DNA of 64,000 nucleotides from Pseudogracilibacillus sp. (GCA_026169815.1 JAPFDT010000025.1:265372-329371); one strand, 5' to 3'. Positions 16,892-27,056 are shown, counted from the first letter of the stretch. Notes: generated by a model from the sequence alone, not told the origin. Made by a program: numbers and translations.

Positions 16892-18147
16892 AAAAAAATA
16901 TTAAAACAGAAATTATTGCTGTTGGAACTGAATTATTATTAGGACAAATCGCAAACACAAACGCACAGTGGATGTCTGAACAATTAGCTATGCATGGTGT
17001 TAATACCTTTTATCATACAGTCGTTGGAGATAATTTACAACGCTTAGTAGATACTTTAGCAATGGCTAAAGAACGATCAGATGTCATCATTATAACTGGT
17101 GGTTTGGGTCCAACTGAAGATGATATGTCACGAGAAGCATTTCATCAATTAAGTCATTTAAACATTGTTGAAGAGCCAAAGTCAATGCAAAAAATTAAAG
17201 CGTTTTTTGAACAACAAGGTACAGAGATGACGCCGAATAATAAACGACAAGCAAGGGTATTTGAACATTCACAAGTACTCTATAATAAATATGGGATGGC
17301 GCCAGGTAATATTGTAGAACATGAGGAAAATAGTTGGATTTTTCTACCAGGTGTACCGAGAGAAATGAAACAACTATTTAGTGATGATGTTATTCCTTAT
17401 TTAAAAAGTATGAATGGCGAAATGGTTATTCAATCTATGGTACTTCGCTTTACTGGAATAGGTGAATCAGCGTTAGAACATCGCTTGCAACATTTAATTT
17501 CATCTCAACAAAATCCAACAATTGCTCCACTTGCACAAAACGATGGAGTAACAATTCGCCTGACAGCAAAAGCGGACACAAAAGAACAGGTTGAATACAT
17601 GTTAGAGAATACAAAACAAGCTATCTTACAAGAAGTTGGGCATTATTTTTACGGTATGAACAATGATTCTTTAGAAGAAAAGGTATTTCAATTGTTACAA
17701 CAACAAAATAAATCTATTTCATCGGCAGAAAGTTTAACTGGAGGCTTATTCGCCAATAAGCTTGTATCTTTAAACGGGACATCTTCTGTCTATAAGGGTT
17801 CAGTTATTTGTTACGATAAAAATGTGAAATTACATGTGCTTCATGTTGATGAACAAGTAATTGAAGAAGAAGGGACAGTGAGCGTTGCTTGTGCAGAGCA
17901 ATTGGCAAAAAATATCGCAACAACATTAGATACTTCAATTGGGATTAGCTTTACAGGTGTAGCAGGCCCTGACACGTTAGAAGGAAAAGATGTCGGAACT
18001 GTTCATATTGGTTTATATGATAAGGAAACTAATTACTCCCATGTAGAATCATGCTTTTTCCCAGGAGATCGCATGCAAATTAGAAGCAGATCAGTTTTAA
18101 AAGGACATGAAATGTTGTTACGATATTTAAATGAAACAATTTCATGA
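16888..18147 (+). CDS. cinA: CinA (competence/damage-inducible protein A)
   Basis: 419 residues. An N-terminal molybdopterin-binding-like domain (IIAVGTELLLGQIANTNAQW, TGGLGPTEDDMS) is followed by a C-terminal CinA/PncC-like amidohydrolase domain (SAESLTGGLFANKLV, FTGVAGPD). CinA proteins act on pyridine nucleotides (nicotinamide mononucleotide deamidation and ADP-ribose pyrophosphate hydrolysis in characterised members). In B. subtilis it is co-regulated with recA in competence. No clear terminator follows; a composite repeat lies between it and recA. Confidence 0.94.
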   Translation: MKKNIKTEIIAVGTELLLGQIANTNAQWMSEQLAMHGVNTFYHTVVGDNLQRLVDTLAMAKERSDVIIITGGLGPTEDDMSREAFHQLSHLNIVEEPKSMQKIKAFFEQQGTEMTPNNKRQARVFEHSQVLYNKYGMAPGNIVEHEENSWIFLPGVPREMKQLFSDDVIPYLKSMNGEMVIQSMVLRFTGIGESALEHRLQHLISSQQNPTIAPLAQNDGVTIRLTAKADTKEQVEYMLENTKQAILQEVGHYFYGMNNDSLEEKVFQLLQQQNKSISSAESLTGGLFANKLVSLNGTSSVYKGSVICYDKNVKLHVLHVDEQVIEEEGTVSVACAEQLAKNIATTLDTSIGISFTGVAGPDTLEGKDVGTVHIGLYDKETNYSHVESCFFPGDRMQIRSRSVLKGHEMLLRYLNETIS

Positions 18148-18254
18148 TTAATGAAGAAAAACTTAGGCACGAACACAGTGTTTAATACTACATTTGTTTG
18201 TTTTTATTAGAGCCAACTGTTTTTTTAGTGGGCATGAGTTTAACTCTAGTGGTT

Positions 18255-18505
18255 GATACAAAACATATTTTATGCATAAGAAAATAGAAAGTTAAAATTA
18301 AGTATATTTCCGAAACGATTAGCCAATCCATCCATATTGGTACATAAAAATAGCTTTGTCACAGTCTCAAGGGTTTTCGGACTTATTTTTTTCTTGCAAG
18401 AGTCAGTCAGCAGAAATGAAAGTAAACGTATCTAACAGCAAACATGAAGTTCGTCTTTTAGATACTAAAATGAATTATGAAATTAATTTTAATAAAAATT
18501 AAATT
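18255..18505. repeat. Composite repeat: family B remnant next to family C right end
   Basis: 18255-18369 matches the short family B copy at 44198-44320 (ACAAAACATATTTTAT.CATAAGAAA, AAAATTAAGTATATTTC). 18393-18505 matches the right end of the family C copy at 59568-59845 (AGAAATGAAAGTAAACG, ACTAAAATGAATTATGAAATT). Between them CAAGGGTTTTCGGACT is a relic of the inner GGGATTTTCGG signature. Two decayed elements have been joined. The rest of the 18148-18693 gap holds only AT-rich sequence and the recA control region. Confidence 0.7.
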
Positions 18506-18612
18506 AATTACATTTTTTAAAATAGATGTAAATAAATAGATGATTTCTAAAATTGACTAATAGTATATAATGAATTTTGAATTTCAAAGCTATTTTACAC
18601 TTCTAAATACAA

Positions 18613-18624
18613 GAACACCTATTC
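18613..18624. promoter_or_regulatory. Possible LexA (SOS) box upstream of recA
   Basis: GAACACCTATTC matches the Gram-positive LexA pattern GAAC-N4-GTTC with one mismatch, 70 bp before the recA start. A TATAAT at about 18568 lies upstream, but its -35 is poor. Confidence 0.4.
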
Positions 18625-18693
18625 GCCTTTTTAGTTGTGTAATCGATAAAAACAATGTATGATAGAGATAGATTAATTTGGGAGGTAAACGTA

Positions 18694-19740
18694 TTGAGTC
18701 ATAAACAAAAAGCTTTAGATGAAGCGTTACGAAAAATAGAAAAACAATTTGGTAAAGGTTCTGTTATGAAACTAGGTGAAGAAGCAGAGAGGAAGATTGC
18801 AACAGTTCCGAGTGGTTCATTGGCATTGGATTTAGCATTAGGAATCGGTGGTTATCCTAAGGGACGTGTTGTTGAAATTTTCGGTCCAGAATCATCTGGT
18901 AAAACAACAGTTGCTCTCCATGCGATTGCCGAAGCACAAAAACAGGGCGGTCAAGTAGCATTTATTGACGCAGAACACGCATTAGACCCTAATTATGCCC
19001 GTGCATTAGGTGTCGATATTGATGATTTATTATTATCTCAACCAGATACAGGAGAACAAGCTTTAGAAATTGCTGAAGCGTTAGTTCGAAGTGGAGCTAT
19101 TGATGTAATCGTCGTTGACTCTGTAGCAGCTTTAGTACCAAGTGCTGAAATTGAAGGAGAAATGGGAGCATCTCACGTGGGATTGCAAGCTCGATTAATG
19201 TCGCAAGCATTAAGAAAGTTATCTGGTGCGATTAATAAATCACAGACAATCGCAATCTTTATTAACCAAATTCGTGAAAAAGTAGGGGTTATGTTCGGTA
19301 GTCCGGAGACAACGCCAGGCGGGAGAGCGTTAAAGTTCTATTCATCTGTTCGATTAGAAATTAGACGTGCAGAAACAATTAAGCAAGGTACTGATATGGT
19401 AGGAAACAAAACGAGAATTAAAGTCGTGAAAAATAAAGTAGCGCCGCCATTTAAACAAGCAATGGTAGATATTATGTATGGTGAGGGTATCTCAAGAGAA
19501 GGAGAGATTCTTGATATCGGCTCTGAATTAGACATCGTTGAAAAAAGTGGAGCTTGGTATTCTTATAAAGAAGAAAGATTAGGACAAGGTCGAGAAAATG
19601 CTAAACAATTTCTTCTTGAAAATCCGGAAATGGCCGAAGAAATTCATCAAAGTATTCGAGATGAATATAAATTAGATGAAGCTCCAGAAGAAACGGAAGA
19701 GGAAGCAGCAGAAGAACAGGTAGAAGCTGATTTAGAATAA
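18694..19740 (+). CDS. recA: Recombinase RecA
   Basis: 348 residues from TTG 18694, preceded by a perfect GGGAGG(T); an in-frame upstream ATG at 18655 would add 13 unusual residues and has no SD. Walker [10 protein letters not shown] (about 65-73), the DNA-binding loop region ([21 protein letters not shown]) and [20 protein letters not shown] are all intact. The C-terminus is strongly acidic ([11 protein letters not shown]), as usual. RecA drives homologous recombination and activates LexA self-cleavage. It is followed by a repeat, not by a gene. Confidence 0.97.
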   Translation: MSHKQKALDEALRKIEKQFGKGSVMKLGEEAERKIATVPSGSLALDLALGIGGYPKGRVVEIFGPESSGKTTVALHAIAEAQKQGGQVAFIDAEHALDPNYARALGVDIDDLLLSQPDTGEQALEIAEALVRSGAIDVIVVDSVAALVPSAEIEGEMGASHVGLQARLMSQALRKLSGAINKSQTIAIFINQIREKVGVMFGSPETTPGGRALKFYSSVRLEIRRAETIKQGTDMVGNKTRIKVVKNKVAPPFKQAMVDIMYGEGISREGEILDIGSELDIVEKSGAWYSYKEERLGQGRENAKQFLLENPEMAEEIHQSIRDEYKLDEAPEETEEEAAEEQVEADLE

Positions 19741-19752
19741 TAAATGATTAAC

Positions 19753-19976
19753 GAGGCTGGGACAAAATATCTTTTATACATGAAAAAGTGTAAAAATAAA
19801 ATTAAGTGTAGGAAATATACGTAGACTCTTGCGGGAGAAAAGAGCAGGTTGAGTCACTAAAAGGCGAAGCCTGAAGCGGCTCAACGCTCGCCCGCAGAAA
19901 GCGAAGTATATTTCCGGAACGCTTATTTTATCAACCTACATTTATGTATGAAGATAGTTTTGTTTCAGTCTCTTTT
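19753..19976. repeat. Palindromic repeat element, family B, full copy
   Basis: Ends GAGGCTGGGACAAAAT and TTTTGTTTCAGTCTC form a terminal inverted repeat. Inside, arms GGAAATATAC (19811-19820) and GTATATTTCC (19905-19914) flank the shared core in inverse orientation (GACTCTTGCGGG ... CCCGCAGAAAGCG). The short copy at 44198-44320 has the same ends but no core. Confidence 0.85.
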
Positions 19977-20021
19977 TCCTTTTTCAAAAAATTGTAAGAA
20001 AGTGTAAGAAAAAGCTTTCTA

Positions 20022-20050
20022 TTGACATTGGTTATTGGTACAATTAAAAT
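20022..20050 (+). promoter_or_regulatory. SigA promoter of rny
   Basis: TTGACA (20022-20027), exactly 17 bp, TAAAAT (20045-20050). Leader of about 100 nt to the rny start. Confidence 0.7.
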
Positions 20051-20158
20051 TAAGTTGTATAACAAATGAACTAAGTTATACAATTTTAATCATTATTGAT
20101 ATGGTATATGCCGACAATAAAGAATTATACAATTTCATAGCAAGGGGAGGTGAAGAAT

Positions 20159-21724
20159 GTGGACAATCCTATAATCATCTCCATTTTGCTCGCGTTAGTC
20201 CTAATCGTCGGTATTGTTGTTGGTTATCTGATTCGTAAGTCTATAGCAGAAGCTAAAATCTCTAGTGCTGAGAATTTAGCCCAACAAATTGTAGATGAAG
20301 CAAATCGGAATGCAGATGCCGCTCAAAAAGAAGCACTTCTTGAAGCAAAAGAAAAAAGTCATGTATTTCGTCAAGAAGCAGAAGAAGAATTGCGTGAACG
20401 TCGTTTTGAAATACAAAAACAAGAAGATCGCATAGTGCAGAGAGAAGAAATTCTAGACAAAAAGAGTATTACGTTTGATAAAAGAGAAGTATCTTTAGAG
20501 AAGAGAGAAGAGTCGCTAACGGAAAAACAACAACAAATTGAAGAAATGGAAAGCAAAGTGGAAGCTTTAATAGCTAAGCAACATACGGAGCTTGAACGCA
20601 TTTCTGGATACACAACAGACCAAGCTAAACAAATTATTTTAACAAATGTTGAAAATGATTTAAAACAACAAACTGCTGTTATGATCAAAGAAGCAGAGAA
20701 CCGTGCTAAAGAAGAAGGCGATAAAAAAGCGAAACATATTTTATCCCTTGCTTTACAACGTTGTGCTGCTGATCATGTTGCTGAAACAACTGTATCGGTT
20801 ATTAATTTACCAAACGATGAGATGAAAGGAAGAATAATTGGACGTGAAGGTCGAAATATTCGTACTTTAGAAACATTAACAGGTATTGATTTAATTATTG
20901 ATGATACACCAGAAGCAGTAATATTATCAGGGTTTGACCCAGTCAGACGAGAAATCGCTAGACTTGCTTTAGAAAAACTTGTACAAGACGGTAGAATTCA
21001 TCCGGCTCGTATTGAAGAAATGGTAGATAAAGCAAGACGAGAAGTTGATGAACATATACGAGAACTTGGTGAAGAAGCAACATTTGAAGTCGGCGTACAT
21101 GGATTACATCCTGATGTAATAAAAATCTTGGGACGTTTAAAATACCGTACAAGTTACGGACAGAATGTGTTGAAGCATTCGATGGAAGTCGCATACCTAA
21201 GTGGACTGCTTGCAGCCGAATTAGGGGAAGACGAAATGCTAGCTAGACGAGCAGGATTACTGCATGATATCGGAAAAGCAATTGATCATGAAGTAGAAGG
21301 AAGTCACGTTGAAATAGGTAAAGAATTAGCTGTTAAATACAAGGAACATCCTGTAGTAATTAATGCTATTGCATCACACCACGGTGATGAGGAAGCAACT
21401 TCTATTATTTCTGTCCTAGTGGCAGCAGCAGACGCATTGTCAGCGGCTAGACCAGGAGCGAGAAGTGAAACGTTAGAGAACTATATTAAACGTTTAGAGA
21501 AATTAGAAGAAATTTCCAATGCATTCGAAGGTGTAGATAAATCTTACGCTATTCAAGCAGGACGTGAAGTTCGCATTATGGTGAAACCAGATGAAATCGA
21601 CGATGCAAGTGCAACGCATATTGCACGAGATATTCGAAAACGTATCGAAGGGGAACTTGAATACCCTGGACATATTAAGGTAACTGTAATTCGAGAAACC
21701 AGATCAGTTGAATATGCTAAATAA
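20159..21724 (+). CDS. rny: Ribonuclease Y
   Basis: 521 residues from GTG 20159, which is well spaced from AAGGGGAGG (20142-20150); the upstream GTG 20150 overlaps the SD itself. An N-terminal transmembrane helix ([20 protein letters not shown]) is followed by a long charged coiled coil (about 30-190), a KH domain ([15 protein letters not shown]) and an HD domain (HSMEVA about 340, LLHDIGKA about 366). RNase Y is the membrane endoribonuclease starting mRNA decay. ymcA, a subunit of its specificity factor, lies 3.5 kb downstream. Confidence 0.96.
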   Translation: MDNPIIISILLALVLIVGIVVGYLIRKSIAEAKISSAENLAQQIVDEANRNADAAQKEALLEAKEKSHVFRQEAEEELRERRFEIQKQEDRIVQREEILDKKSITFDKREVSLEKREESLTEKQQQIEEMESKVEALIAKQHTELERISGYTTDQAKQIILTNVENDLKQQTAVMIKEAENRAKEEGDKKAKHILSLALQRCAADHVAETTVSVINLPNDEMKGRIIGREGRNIRTLETLTGIDLIIDDTPEAVILSGFDPVRREIARLALEKLVQDGRIHPARIEEMVDKARREVDEHIRELGEEATFEVGVHGLHPDVIKILGRLKYRTSYGQNVLKHSMEVAYLSGLLAAELGEDEMLARRAGLLHDIGKAIDHEVEGSHVEIGKELAVKYKEHPVVINAIASHHGDEEATSIISVLVAAADALSAARPGARSETLENYIKRLEKLEEISNAFEGVDKSYAIQAGREVRIMVKPDEIDDASATHIARDIRKRIEGELEYPGHIKVTVIRETRSVEYAK

Positions 21725-21737
21725 AAGATAAATAAAG

Positions 21738-21775
21738 AGAAGTAGTTATTTTATGTAACTGCTTCTTTTTATTTT
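21738..21775 (+). terminator. Terminator after rny
   Basis: Stem GAAGTAGTTA / TAACTGCTTC with one G-U pair, followed by TTTTTATTTT. Confidence 0.85.
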
Positions 21776-21834
21776 GTCTTGTATGGTAGAATAATTAATA
21801 CATAGTTCAAAATAATCTGGGTGTACGACAAACT

Positions 21835-21992
21835 GTGTTGGTGAGAGTCGCTACAGAAATATACTCCGCTTTCCGCGGGCGGCTAATGTGCCTCCTCGAG
21901 CTTCGCTCTGCGGGGTCACATCGAGGCCTTTCCTCCCGCAGGAGTCTTCGTATATTTCTTTCGCTAAGACAAATAATTATTACGACCAACAC
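21835..21992. repeat. Palindromic repeat element, family E
   Basis: Bounded by GTGTTGGT (21835-21842) and ACCAACAC (21985-21992). Inner arms GAAATATA (21856-21863) and TATATTTC (21951-21958) flank the intact core: CTCCGCTTTCCGCGGGCG on the left and CTCCCGCAGGAGTCTTCG on the right, with CTCCTCGAGCTTCGCTCTGC at the tip. Confidence 0.85.
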
Positions 21993-22052
21993 CATTTTCT
22001 AAACAACCAGTAATTTTTAAAGCTTAAATTTTAAATAATAAGGATGATGAAA

Positions 22053-22850
22053 GTGAAGATTTTATTTGTTGGAGATATTGTAGGTTCTCCAGGACGCAAT
22101 ATGTTAGCAGAGTATCTCCCTAAATTAAAAGAAAAATATCGCCCACAAATGACGATTGTAAATGGTGAGAACGCTGCCGCTGGAAAAGGTATAACAGAAA
22201 AAATATATAAACAATTTTTAAATTTAGGTGTGCAGACGATAACGATGGGAAATCATACGTGGAATAAACGAGAAATTATTGATTTTATTGATGATGCTCC
22301 TTATTTAATTCGTCCAGCTAACTTTCCGGAAAACAATCCAGGAAAAGGGATTGTTTATGTGAAAAGTAATCAGCATGAAGTGGCAATCATTAATTTACAA
22401 GGTAGAACATTTTTAGACCCACATGATGATCCATTTGAAAAAGCAGATGAGTTAATTGAAGCAGCACAGAAGAGGACAAATCTTATTTTTATCGACTTTC
22501 ATGCAGAAGCAACGAGTGAGAAGCAAGCTTTCGGTTGGTATGTTGACGGTAGAGCAAGTGCGGTTATTGGTACACATACACATACACAAACAGCTGATGA
22601 GCGCATTTTACCAAATGGAACTGCATATTTAACAGATGCGGGAATGACAGGTCCATATGATAGTATTTTAGGTGTAGATAAAGCATCTGTAATTAATCGT
22701 TTTAAAACAAATATGCCTGTTCGTTTTGATGTAGATAAAAGTGGAAGAAATCAATTAAATGGTTGTATCATTGATATTGATACAGCTACAGGAAAGGCAA
22801 AAAAGATTGAACGAATTATGATTAATGATGATCACCCGTTTTTTAACTAA
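22053..22850 (+). CDS. ymdB: Metallophosphoesterase YmdB
   Basis: 265 residues from GTG 22053; the two ATGs at 22044 and 22047 sit directly on the SD (AAGGATGATG). Metal-binding motifs of the YmdB phosphodiesterase family are present: KILFVGDIVGSPGR, VNGENAAAGKGIT, TMGNHTWNKREI, DFHAEATSEKQAFGWY and GTHTHTQTAD. The B. subtilis protein hydrolyses cyclic nucleotides and influences biofilm-versus-motility choice. It follows rny, separated by a terminator and a repeat. Confidence 0.93.
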   Translation: MKILFVGDIVGSPGRNMLAEYLPKLKEKYRPQMTIVNGENAAAGKGITEKIYKQFLNLGVQTITMGNHTWNKREIIDFIDDAPYLIRPANFPENNPGKGIVYVKSNQHEVAIINLQGRTFLDPHDDPFEKADELIEAAQKRTNLIFIDFHAEATSEKQAFGWYVDGRASAVIGTHTHTQTADERILPNGTAYLTDAGMTGPYDSILGVDKASVINRFKTNMPVRFDVDKSGRNQLNGCIIDIDTATGKAKKIERIMINDDHPFFN

Positions 22851-22872
22851 ATGGAATCAATCAGTTATAACA

Positions 22873-23040
22873 TTTCATAATCATACGTGTTTCGTTGAAC
22901 AACTAAGTTTGCTTGAATGCAAGTCGACTGACTCTTGAGGCCATGCCCGTAGAAAGCAGTCGACTGTAATGAAAGGAAACGGATTTATCAGTAAATGTAA
23001 GGTTCGTGTTTAACATACTAAATATGAATAACGAAATAGA
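22873..23040. repeat. Palindromic repeat element, family C, core-deleted copy
   Basis: Shares AACTAAGTTT.CTTGAATG, AGAAAGCAGTCG.CTGTAATGAAAG and TTCGTGTTT with 59568-59845. Arms GTCGACT (22923-22929) and AGTCGAC (22958-22964) are now separated by only 28 bp, so the interior is deleted. It occupies the ymdB-spoVS gap. Confidence 0.75.
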
Positions 23041-23200
23041 TTCAACTACCTACATTTGATTTGTTATAAAGAGAATTTTCTTACTATTGTCATTTTCTGG
23101 TTGAATTTTTAAAATTATCGTCCATAATAAAGTAATAAGGTATCATTCCTTAGAATATAGTAGCAGTAAACCTATATTAGTTAATGAAGGAGGTACAGTA

Positions 23201-23461
23201 ATGGACGTTTTAAAAGTTTCAGCAAAGTCAAATCCGAATTCAGTAGCAGGGGCATTAGCAAACGTTTTAAGAGAGAGTGGTACAGCGGAATTACAAGCTA
23301 TCGGTGCAGGTGCATTAAATCAAGCGATTAAAGCAGTCGCTATCGCAAGAGGTTTTGTTGCACCTAGTGGAGTAGATTTAATATGTATTCCAGCGTTTAC
23401 AGACATAATGATTGATAGTGAGGAAAGAACAGCAATAAAGTTAATAGTCCAACCGAGATAA
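23201..23461 (+). CDS. spoVS: Stage V sporulation protein S
   Basis: 86 residues, nearly identical to the very conserved SpoVS/AlbA-like family: MDVLKVSAKSNPNSVAGALA, then ELQAIGAGALNQAIKAVAIARGF and DLICIPAFTDI. It is probably a nucleic-acid-binding protein that affects the progress of sporulation. SD AAGGAGGT precedes ATG 23201. In B. subtilis it is SigH-controlled; I could not find a convincing SigH promoter in the upstream 100 bp. A terminator follows. Confidence 0.96.
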   Translation: MDVLKVSAKSNPNSVAGALANVLRESGTAELQAIGAGALNQAIKAVAIARGFVAPSGVDLICIPAFTDIMIDSEERTAIKLIVQPR

Positions 23462-23482
23462 AAAGTCAGAATGAAGATTGCA

Positions 23483-23514
23483 AAAAGCTACCTGTAATTA
23501 GGTAGTTTTTTTCT
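23483..23514 (+). terminator. Terminator after spoVS
   Basis: Stem AGCTACCT / AGGTAGTT with loop GTAATT, then TTTTTTT. Confidence 0.85.
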
Positions 23515-23637
23515 GTTATAAATAGAGAGAGGAAGGGCATTCTGTTGTGAAATAATAATAAAAAATATATACTAGTTAGATGGATACATTCAATTAATAA
23601 CAGTGACATATAGAAGTAAGTGAGAAAGGAGATTATT

Positions 23638-25209
23638 ATGAACGAACAACAAAGAAAAGAACAAGCACAAATTAAACAGGTAGAGTCCACGGACAAAAAA
23701 TCCGCTCAGGACAAACCGTTAACAGAGAAGACAACAGAAGATTTTGCACATTATTTTCAAACAACTTATGAACCACCTAATATTAATCAAGCTCGAAAGC
23801 GTGGAAGAGATGAAATAGAAGTTCATTATGATTTTGAAATACCAGAAAAGATGCAACAAATAGGAGAAGGTAAAAAGTTTCTTATCCGCACGTATGGATG
23901 TCAAATGAACGAACACGATACAGAAGTAATGGCGGGGATTTTTACAGAGATGGGGTATGAAGCGACTACTGAAACAACAGAAGCTGATATCATTTTACTA
24001 AATACATGTGCTATTCGTGAAAATGCTGAAAATAAAGTATTTGGTGAACTCGGTCATTTAAAACCTTTAAAGCTAGAAAATCCAGATTTAATTATCGGGG
24101 TATGTGGTTGTATGTCCCAACAAGAATCTGTCGTGAACAAAATTTTACAAAAACATCAGCACGTCGATTTAATTTTTGGAACACACAATTTACATCGCAT
24201 CCCTAATCTAATCCAAGAAGCAATGTTTAGCAAAGCACAAGTCGTTGAAGTATGGTCAAAAGAAGGCGACATTATTGAAAATCTTCCTAAAGCGCGTCAA
24301 GGTAAAATAAAAGCATGGGTTAATATTATGTACGGTTGTGATAAGTTCTGTACATATTGTATTGTTCCGATGACACGAGGAAAAGAACGAAGCAGATTAC
24401 CGGAAGATATTATTCAGGAAGTCCGTCATTTAGCTGCTCAAGGTTATCAAGAAGTAACGTTATTAGGTCAGAACGTGAATGCTTATGGAAAAGATTTTGA
24501 AGATGTTGAGTATCGTTTTGGCGACTTATTAGATGATGTTCGTAAAATTGATATTCCTAGAGTCCGTTTTACTACTTCACACCCACGTGACTTTGATGAT
24601 CATTTAATCGAAGTACTAGCTAAAGGTGGTAATTTATTAGACCATATTCACTTACCTGTACAGTCAGGAAGCAGTCATATTTTACGTAAAATGAATCGTA
24701 AATATACACGCGACTCATACTTAGAACTAGTTAAAAAAATTAAAGCAGCTATTCCAAATGTGACATTAACGACAGATATTATCGTAGGCTTCCCAAATGA
24801 AACGGAAGAACAATTCGAAGAGACAATGACATTAATGGAAGAGGTTGGATTTGAATCAGCTTATACATTTATCTATTCACCTCGTGAAGGTACACCAGCA
24901 GCAGTACAGAAAGATGACGTCCCAGACGATGTGAAAAAAGCAAGATTACATCGTTTAAATGATTTAGTAAATGAACAATCAAGAGAATCGATGCAGTCAT
25001 ACAAGGGACAAGTTGTGAAAGTGCTTGTTGAAGGTGAAAGTAAAAAAGATGATACCGTATTAGCCGGTTATACAGAAAAAAATAAAGTAGTAAATTTCAA
25101 AGGGCCGAAATCAATCATTGGTTCTATCGTTGATGTAAAAATTACAGAAACAAGAACGTGGTCTTTAAACGGTGAATTAGTGAAAAATACAGTAGAGGTG
25201 AATGGATAA
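23638..25209 (+). CDS. miaB: tRNA-2-methylthio-N6-isopentenyladenosine synthase MiaB
   Basis: 523 residues from ATG 23638 (SD AAAGGAG). A Lys/Gln-rich N-terminal extension of about 65 residues, typical of Bacillus MiaB, is followed by the UPF0004 domain with three cluster cysteines ([30 protein letters not shown]). The radical-SAM motif CDKFCTYC (about 233-240) and a C-terminal TRAM domain ([11 protein letters not shown]) follow. It methylthiolates i6A37 in tRNAs. ymcA starts one base into its stop codon. The kbl-tdh pair found before miaB in B. subtilis is absent. Confidence 0.96.
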   Translation: MNEQQRKEQAQIKQVESTDKKSAQDKPLTEKTTEDFAHYFQTTYEPPNINQARKRGRDEIEVHYDFEIPEKMQQIGEGKKFLIRTYGCQMNEHDTEVMAGIFTEMGYEATTETTEADIILLNTCAIRENAENKVFGELGHLKPLKLENPDLIIGVCGCMSQQESVVNKILQKHQHVDLIFGTHNLHRIPNLIQEAMFSKAQVVEVWSKEGDIIENLPKARQGKIKAWVNIMYGCDKFCTYCIVPMTRGKERSRLPEDIIQEVRHLAAQGYQEVTLLGQNVNAYGKDFEDVEYRFGDLLDDVRKIDIPRVRFTTSHPRDFDDHLIEVLAKGGNLLDHIHLPVQSGSSHILRKMNRKYTRDSYLELVKKIKAAIPNVTLTTDIIVGFPNETEEQFEETMTLMEEVGFESAYTFIYSPREGTPAAVQKDDVPDDVKKARLHRLNDLVNEQSRESMQSYKGQVVKVLVEGESKKDDTVLAGYTEKNKVVNFKGPKSIIGSIVDVKITETRTWSLNGELVKNTVEVNG

Positions 25210-25652
25210 TGACGATGTATTCAAGAACAGAAGTATTAGATCATGCAAAAGAATTAGCAGCAATGTTATCTAAGACAGAAGAAATTGAGCGTTTTAAAGA
25301 GTTAGAAGCAAAAGTGAATGAAAACGAAAAGATTCAACGTCTAGTAACGAAAATAAAAACATTGCAAAAGCAAGCAGTAAATTTACAAGCATATGAAAAG
25401 AAAAAAGCATTAGAAATTGTTGAAGCTGAAATTGATAAAGCACAAGAAGAATTAGATAATATTCCGGTTGTAGCAGAATTTCAGGAAATCCAAACGGTTG
25501 TTAATGATGTATTACAGCTTGTATCAGGAACAATAGCACGTGAAGTAACTAATCACGTCATTAAAGATACAGGCGGCGATATTATGGAAGGTAAAACAGG
25601 TTCGAAAAAAGAAAATGAAACATCATGTGAAAGTGAAACAGTTTCTGAGTAA
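25209..25652 (+). CDS. ymcA: RicA (YmcA), subunit of the RicAFT complex
   Basis: 147 residues, a YlbF/YmcA-family helical protein (HAKELAAMLSKTEEIERFKEL, then EKIQRLVTKIKTLQKQAVNL). With RicF (YlbF) and RicT (YaaT) it forms an iron-sulfur complex that works with RNase Y in mRNA maturation and is needed for competence, biofilm and sporulation. The C-terminal tail contains a cysteine (SCESETVSE), which may bind the cluster. ATG 25209 overlaps the miaB stop by one base; SD GAGGTG is inside miaB. Confidence 0.92.
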   Translation: MTMYSRTEVLDHAKELAAMLSKTEEIERFKELEAKVNENEKIQRLVTKIKTLQKQAVNLQAYEKKKALEIVEAEIDKAQEELDNIPVVAEFQEIQTVVNDVLQLVSGTIAREVTNHVIKDTGGDIMEGKTGSKKENETSCESETVSE

Positions 25653-25660
25653 CATATACG

Positions 25661-25699
25661 AGTCTTAAAGTTAGTTTATCTAACTTTAAGACTTTTTTT
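25661..25699 (+). terminator. Terminator after ymcA
   Basis: Perfect 14-bp stem AGTCTTAAAGTTAG / CTAACTTTAAGACT with a small loop and TTTTTTT. Confidence 0.92.
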
Positions 25700-25721
25700 A
25701 TATCTTCTTTTATGTAGATGC

Positions 25722-25749
25722 ACTTTAGGTATTCGTCTTGCATACACTA
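25722..25749 (+). promoter_or_regulatory. Mother-cell sporulation promoter of cotE
   Basis: AC (25722-25723), 17-bp spacer, CATACACTA (25741-25749). The -10 fits both SigE (CATACA-T) and SigK (CATANNNTA); no good SigE -35 is seen. cotE is transcribed by mother-cell sigma factors in B. subtilis. Confidence 0.6.
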
Positions 25750-25779
25750 CGAGTGACTAATGAGGAGGTATTGGGAAAT

Positions 25780-26292
25780 ATGACAAATTATGAACAAAAT
25801 TACAGAGAAATTATAACGAAAGCAGTGTGTGGTACAGGGAAAGGGAAAATGCAGGCGGTTGATATGGTGAGACCGAAACAGCAACCATCAAGTATTTTAG
25901 GATGTTGGATTATTAATCATAAGTACAGAGCAAAGAGAAAGTCAGATCAGGTTGTGGAAATTGAAGGAAGTTATGATATTAATGTATGGTATTCTTTTCA
26001 AGAAAATACAAGAACTGAAGTTGTATTAGAAGAAGTACACTACAGTGATGAAATAACTTTACACGAAATCGATCAGCATTCTTTAAATAGTACAGATGAA
26101 GTAATAGCGAAAGTTATTAAACAGCCGAACTGTTCGCAATGTAGTATAGATAAAGATCATATGATTAAAGTAGAGGTTGAGAAAGAGTTTGTTGTTGAAG
26201 TAATTGGAGAAACAAAAGTGAAAGTGCAAGTTATACCTGTGCCTGTTAAATCAAATCCATCACAAACACCAGCGGTAAAAAGAGTGAAATAG
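25780..26292 (+). CDS. cotE: Spore coat morphogenetic protein CotE
   Basis: 170 residues from ATG 25780 (SD GAGGAGGT). Recognisable blocks are YREIITKAVCGTGKGKMQ, SSILGCWIINHKYRAK, GSYDINVWYSFQENTRTE and QPNCSQCSIDKDH. CotE assembles the outer spore coat. The usual acidic C-terminal tail is replaced by a Pro/Lys-containing end (PSQTPAVKRVK). In B. subtilis mutS-mutL follow; here the conserved block ends and the next genes belong to another chromosomal region. Confidence 0.94.
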   Translation: MTNYEQNYREIITKAVCGTGKGKMQAVDMVRPKQQPSSILGCWIINHKYRAKRKSDQVVEIEGSYDINVWYSFQENTRTEVVLEEVHYSDEITLHEIDQHSLNSTDEVIAKVIKQPNCSQCSIDKDHMIKVEVEKEFVVEVIGETKVKVQVIPVPVKSNPSQTPAVKRVK

Positions 26293-26408
26293 CATTATAG
26301 AGAGGTGTGACTGTTAAGTAAAGAATAATAATTGATAGATAGCAACTGCGACGTAATTTCATCTTAATAAGTACGTTTTATTCTAGAAAGTTTGTTGCAC
26401 TTCAAAAA

Positions 26409-26491
26409 GCTGAAAAAGGATTTATTTATATTCGGACTGCTTTGAATATGTTGTTTGTAGTATTATTTACTAATAACACTTTTTCAATGAC
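26409..26491. repeat. Palindromic repeat element, family A, internal-deletion copy
   Basis: Keeps the ends GCTGAAAAAGG and CTTTTTCAATGAC and the right arm ATATTCGGACTGCTTTG, but the left arm and whole core are gone. It lies in the cotE-26721 gap (428 bp). AACTGCGACGTAAT just upstream (about 26344) resembles the end of the family F element at 35368. Confidence 0.75.
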
Positions 26492-26565
26492 TTTATTTCG
26501 ACTTTTCAAGCTATAATTATATCCACTTTAAAATATAAATATTTATTTTACGATAGGATACTAAC

Positions 26566-26612
26566 TTTTAAAACACATATAATTACAATACTAATTATAT
26601 GTGTTTTTAAGT
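26566..26612. terminator. Strong AT-rich hairpin/terminator
   Basis: AAAACACATATAATTA pairs with TAATTATATGTGTTTT, followed by a T tract about 15 bp later. No gene ends directly before it, so it may terminate readthrough from cotE. Confidence 0.65.
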
Positions 26613-26720
26613 GCTTTTTTATACATTTTGAAGGTGATTTATTTTTATGTTAAACTATACGTAATAAGGAAAATTATTCAAAAAACGGATCATACTGGTT
26701 AAAAAAGAGAGGCAAAAAAT

Positions 26721-26975
26721 ATGAAAGTTGTCTTAACTGCAATATTAATAATATCTCTTATTATCTCTGGAACTCTGGTGATTAAAAAGAGAAGAAAATT
26801 AGGTTTAACTGATGTGAAAAGTGCATTAACTCCCATTTGTTTTCTTCTTATAGGTGTAGTAGGTTTATTTGCATATTGGTTTAATATGACAGGTGTATCA
26901 ACTTGGTTTATATTCTTTGTATTATTGTTGTTAGGAGCCTATTTCACAAAGTATATGCCTGTTTCTAAAGGATAA
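26721..26975 (+). CDS. Small three-helix membrane protein of unknown function
   Basis: 84 residues from ATG 26721 (SD AGAGAGG). Three hydrophobic segments (about 2-22, 34-55, 58-76), with a basic cytoplasmic loop after the first (KKRRKLGL) and KYMPVSKG at the end. I recognise no family. It lies alone in the synteny junction between the cotE block and the yqkF block, and shares a bidirectional terminator with the convergent yqkF. Confidence 0.65.
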   Translation: MKVVLTAILIISLIISGTLVIKKRRKLGLTDVKSALTPICFLLIGVVGLFAYWFNMTGVSTWFIFFVLLLLGAYFTKYMPVSKG

Positions 26976-27015
26976 TCTTAAGTTAATGAGTGCGATTGTG
27001 GAATTAAATTATTAT

Positions 27016-27056
27016 TTGAAAAAACATTCAGATGTTTAGCTCTGAATGTTTTGTTA
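27016..27056. terminator. Bidirectional terminator between 26721 gene and yqkF
   Basis: AAAACATTCAGA (27021-27032) / TCTGAATGTTTT (27041-27052), A-rich before and T-rich after. Confidence 0.85.

Noticed and set aside
20371..20688. 105-codon minus-strand ORF opposite rny
   Set aside because: Ser/Cys-rich mirror of the rny coiled coil; no start signals.
21807..21995. 62-codon minus-strand ORF
   Set aside because: Read-through of the family E palindrome.
23130..23165. SigH promoter of spoVS (AGGTATC ... GAAT)
   Set aside because: Spacing between the two boxes is too short for SigH.
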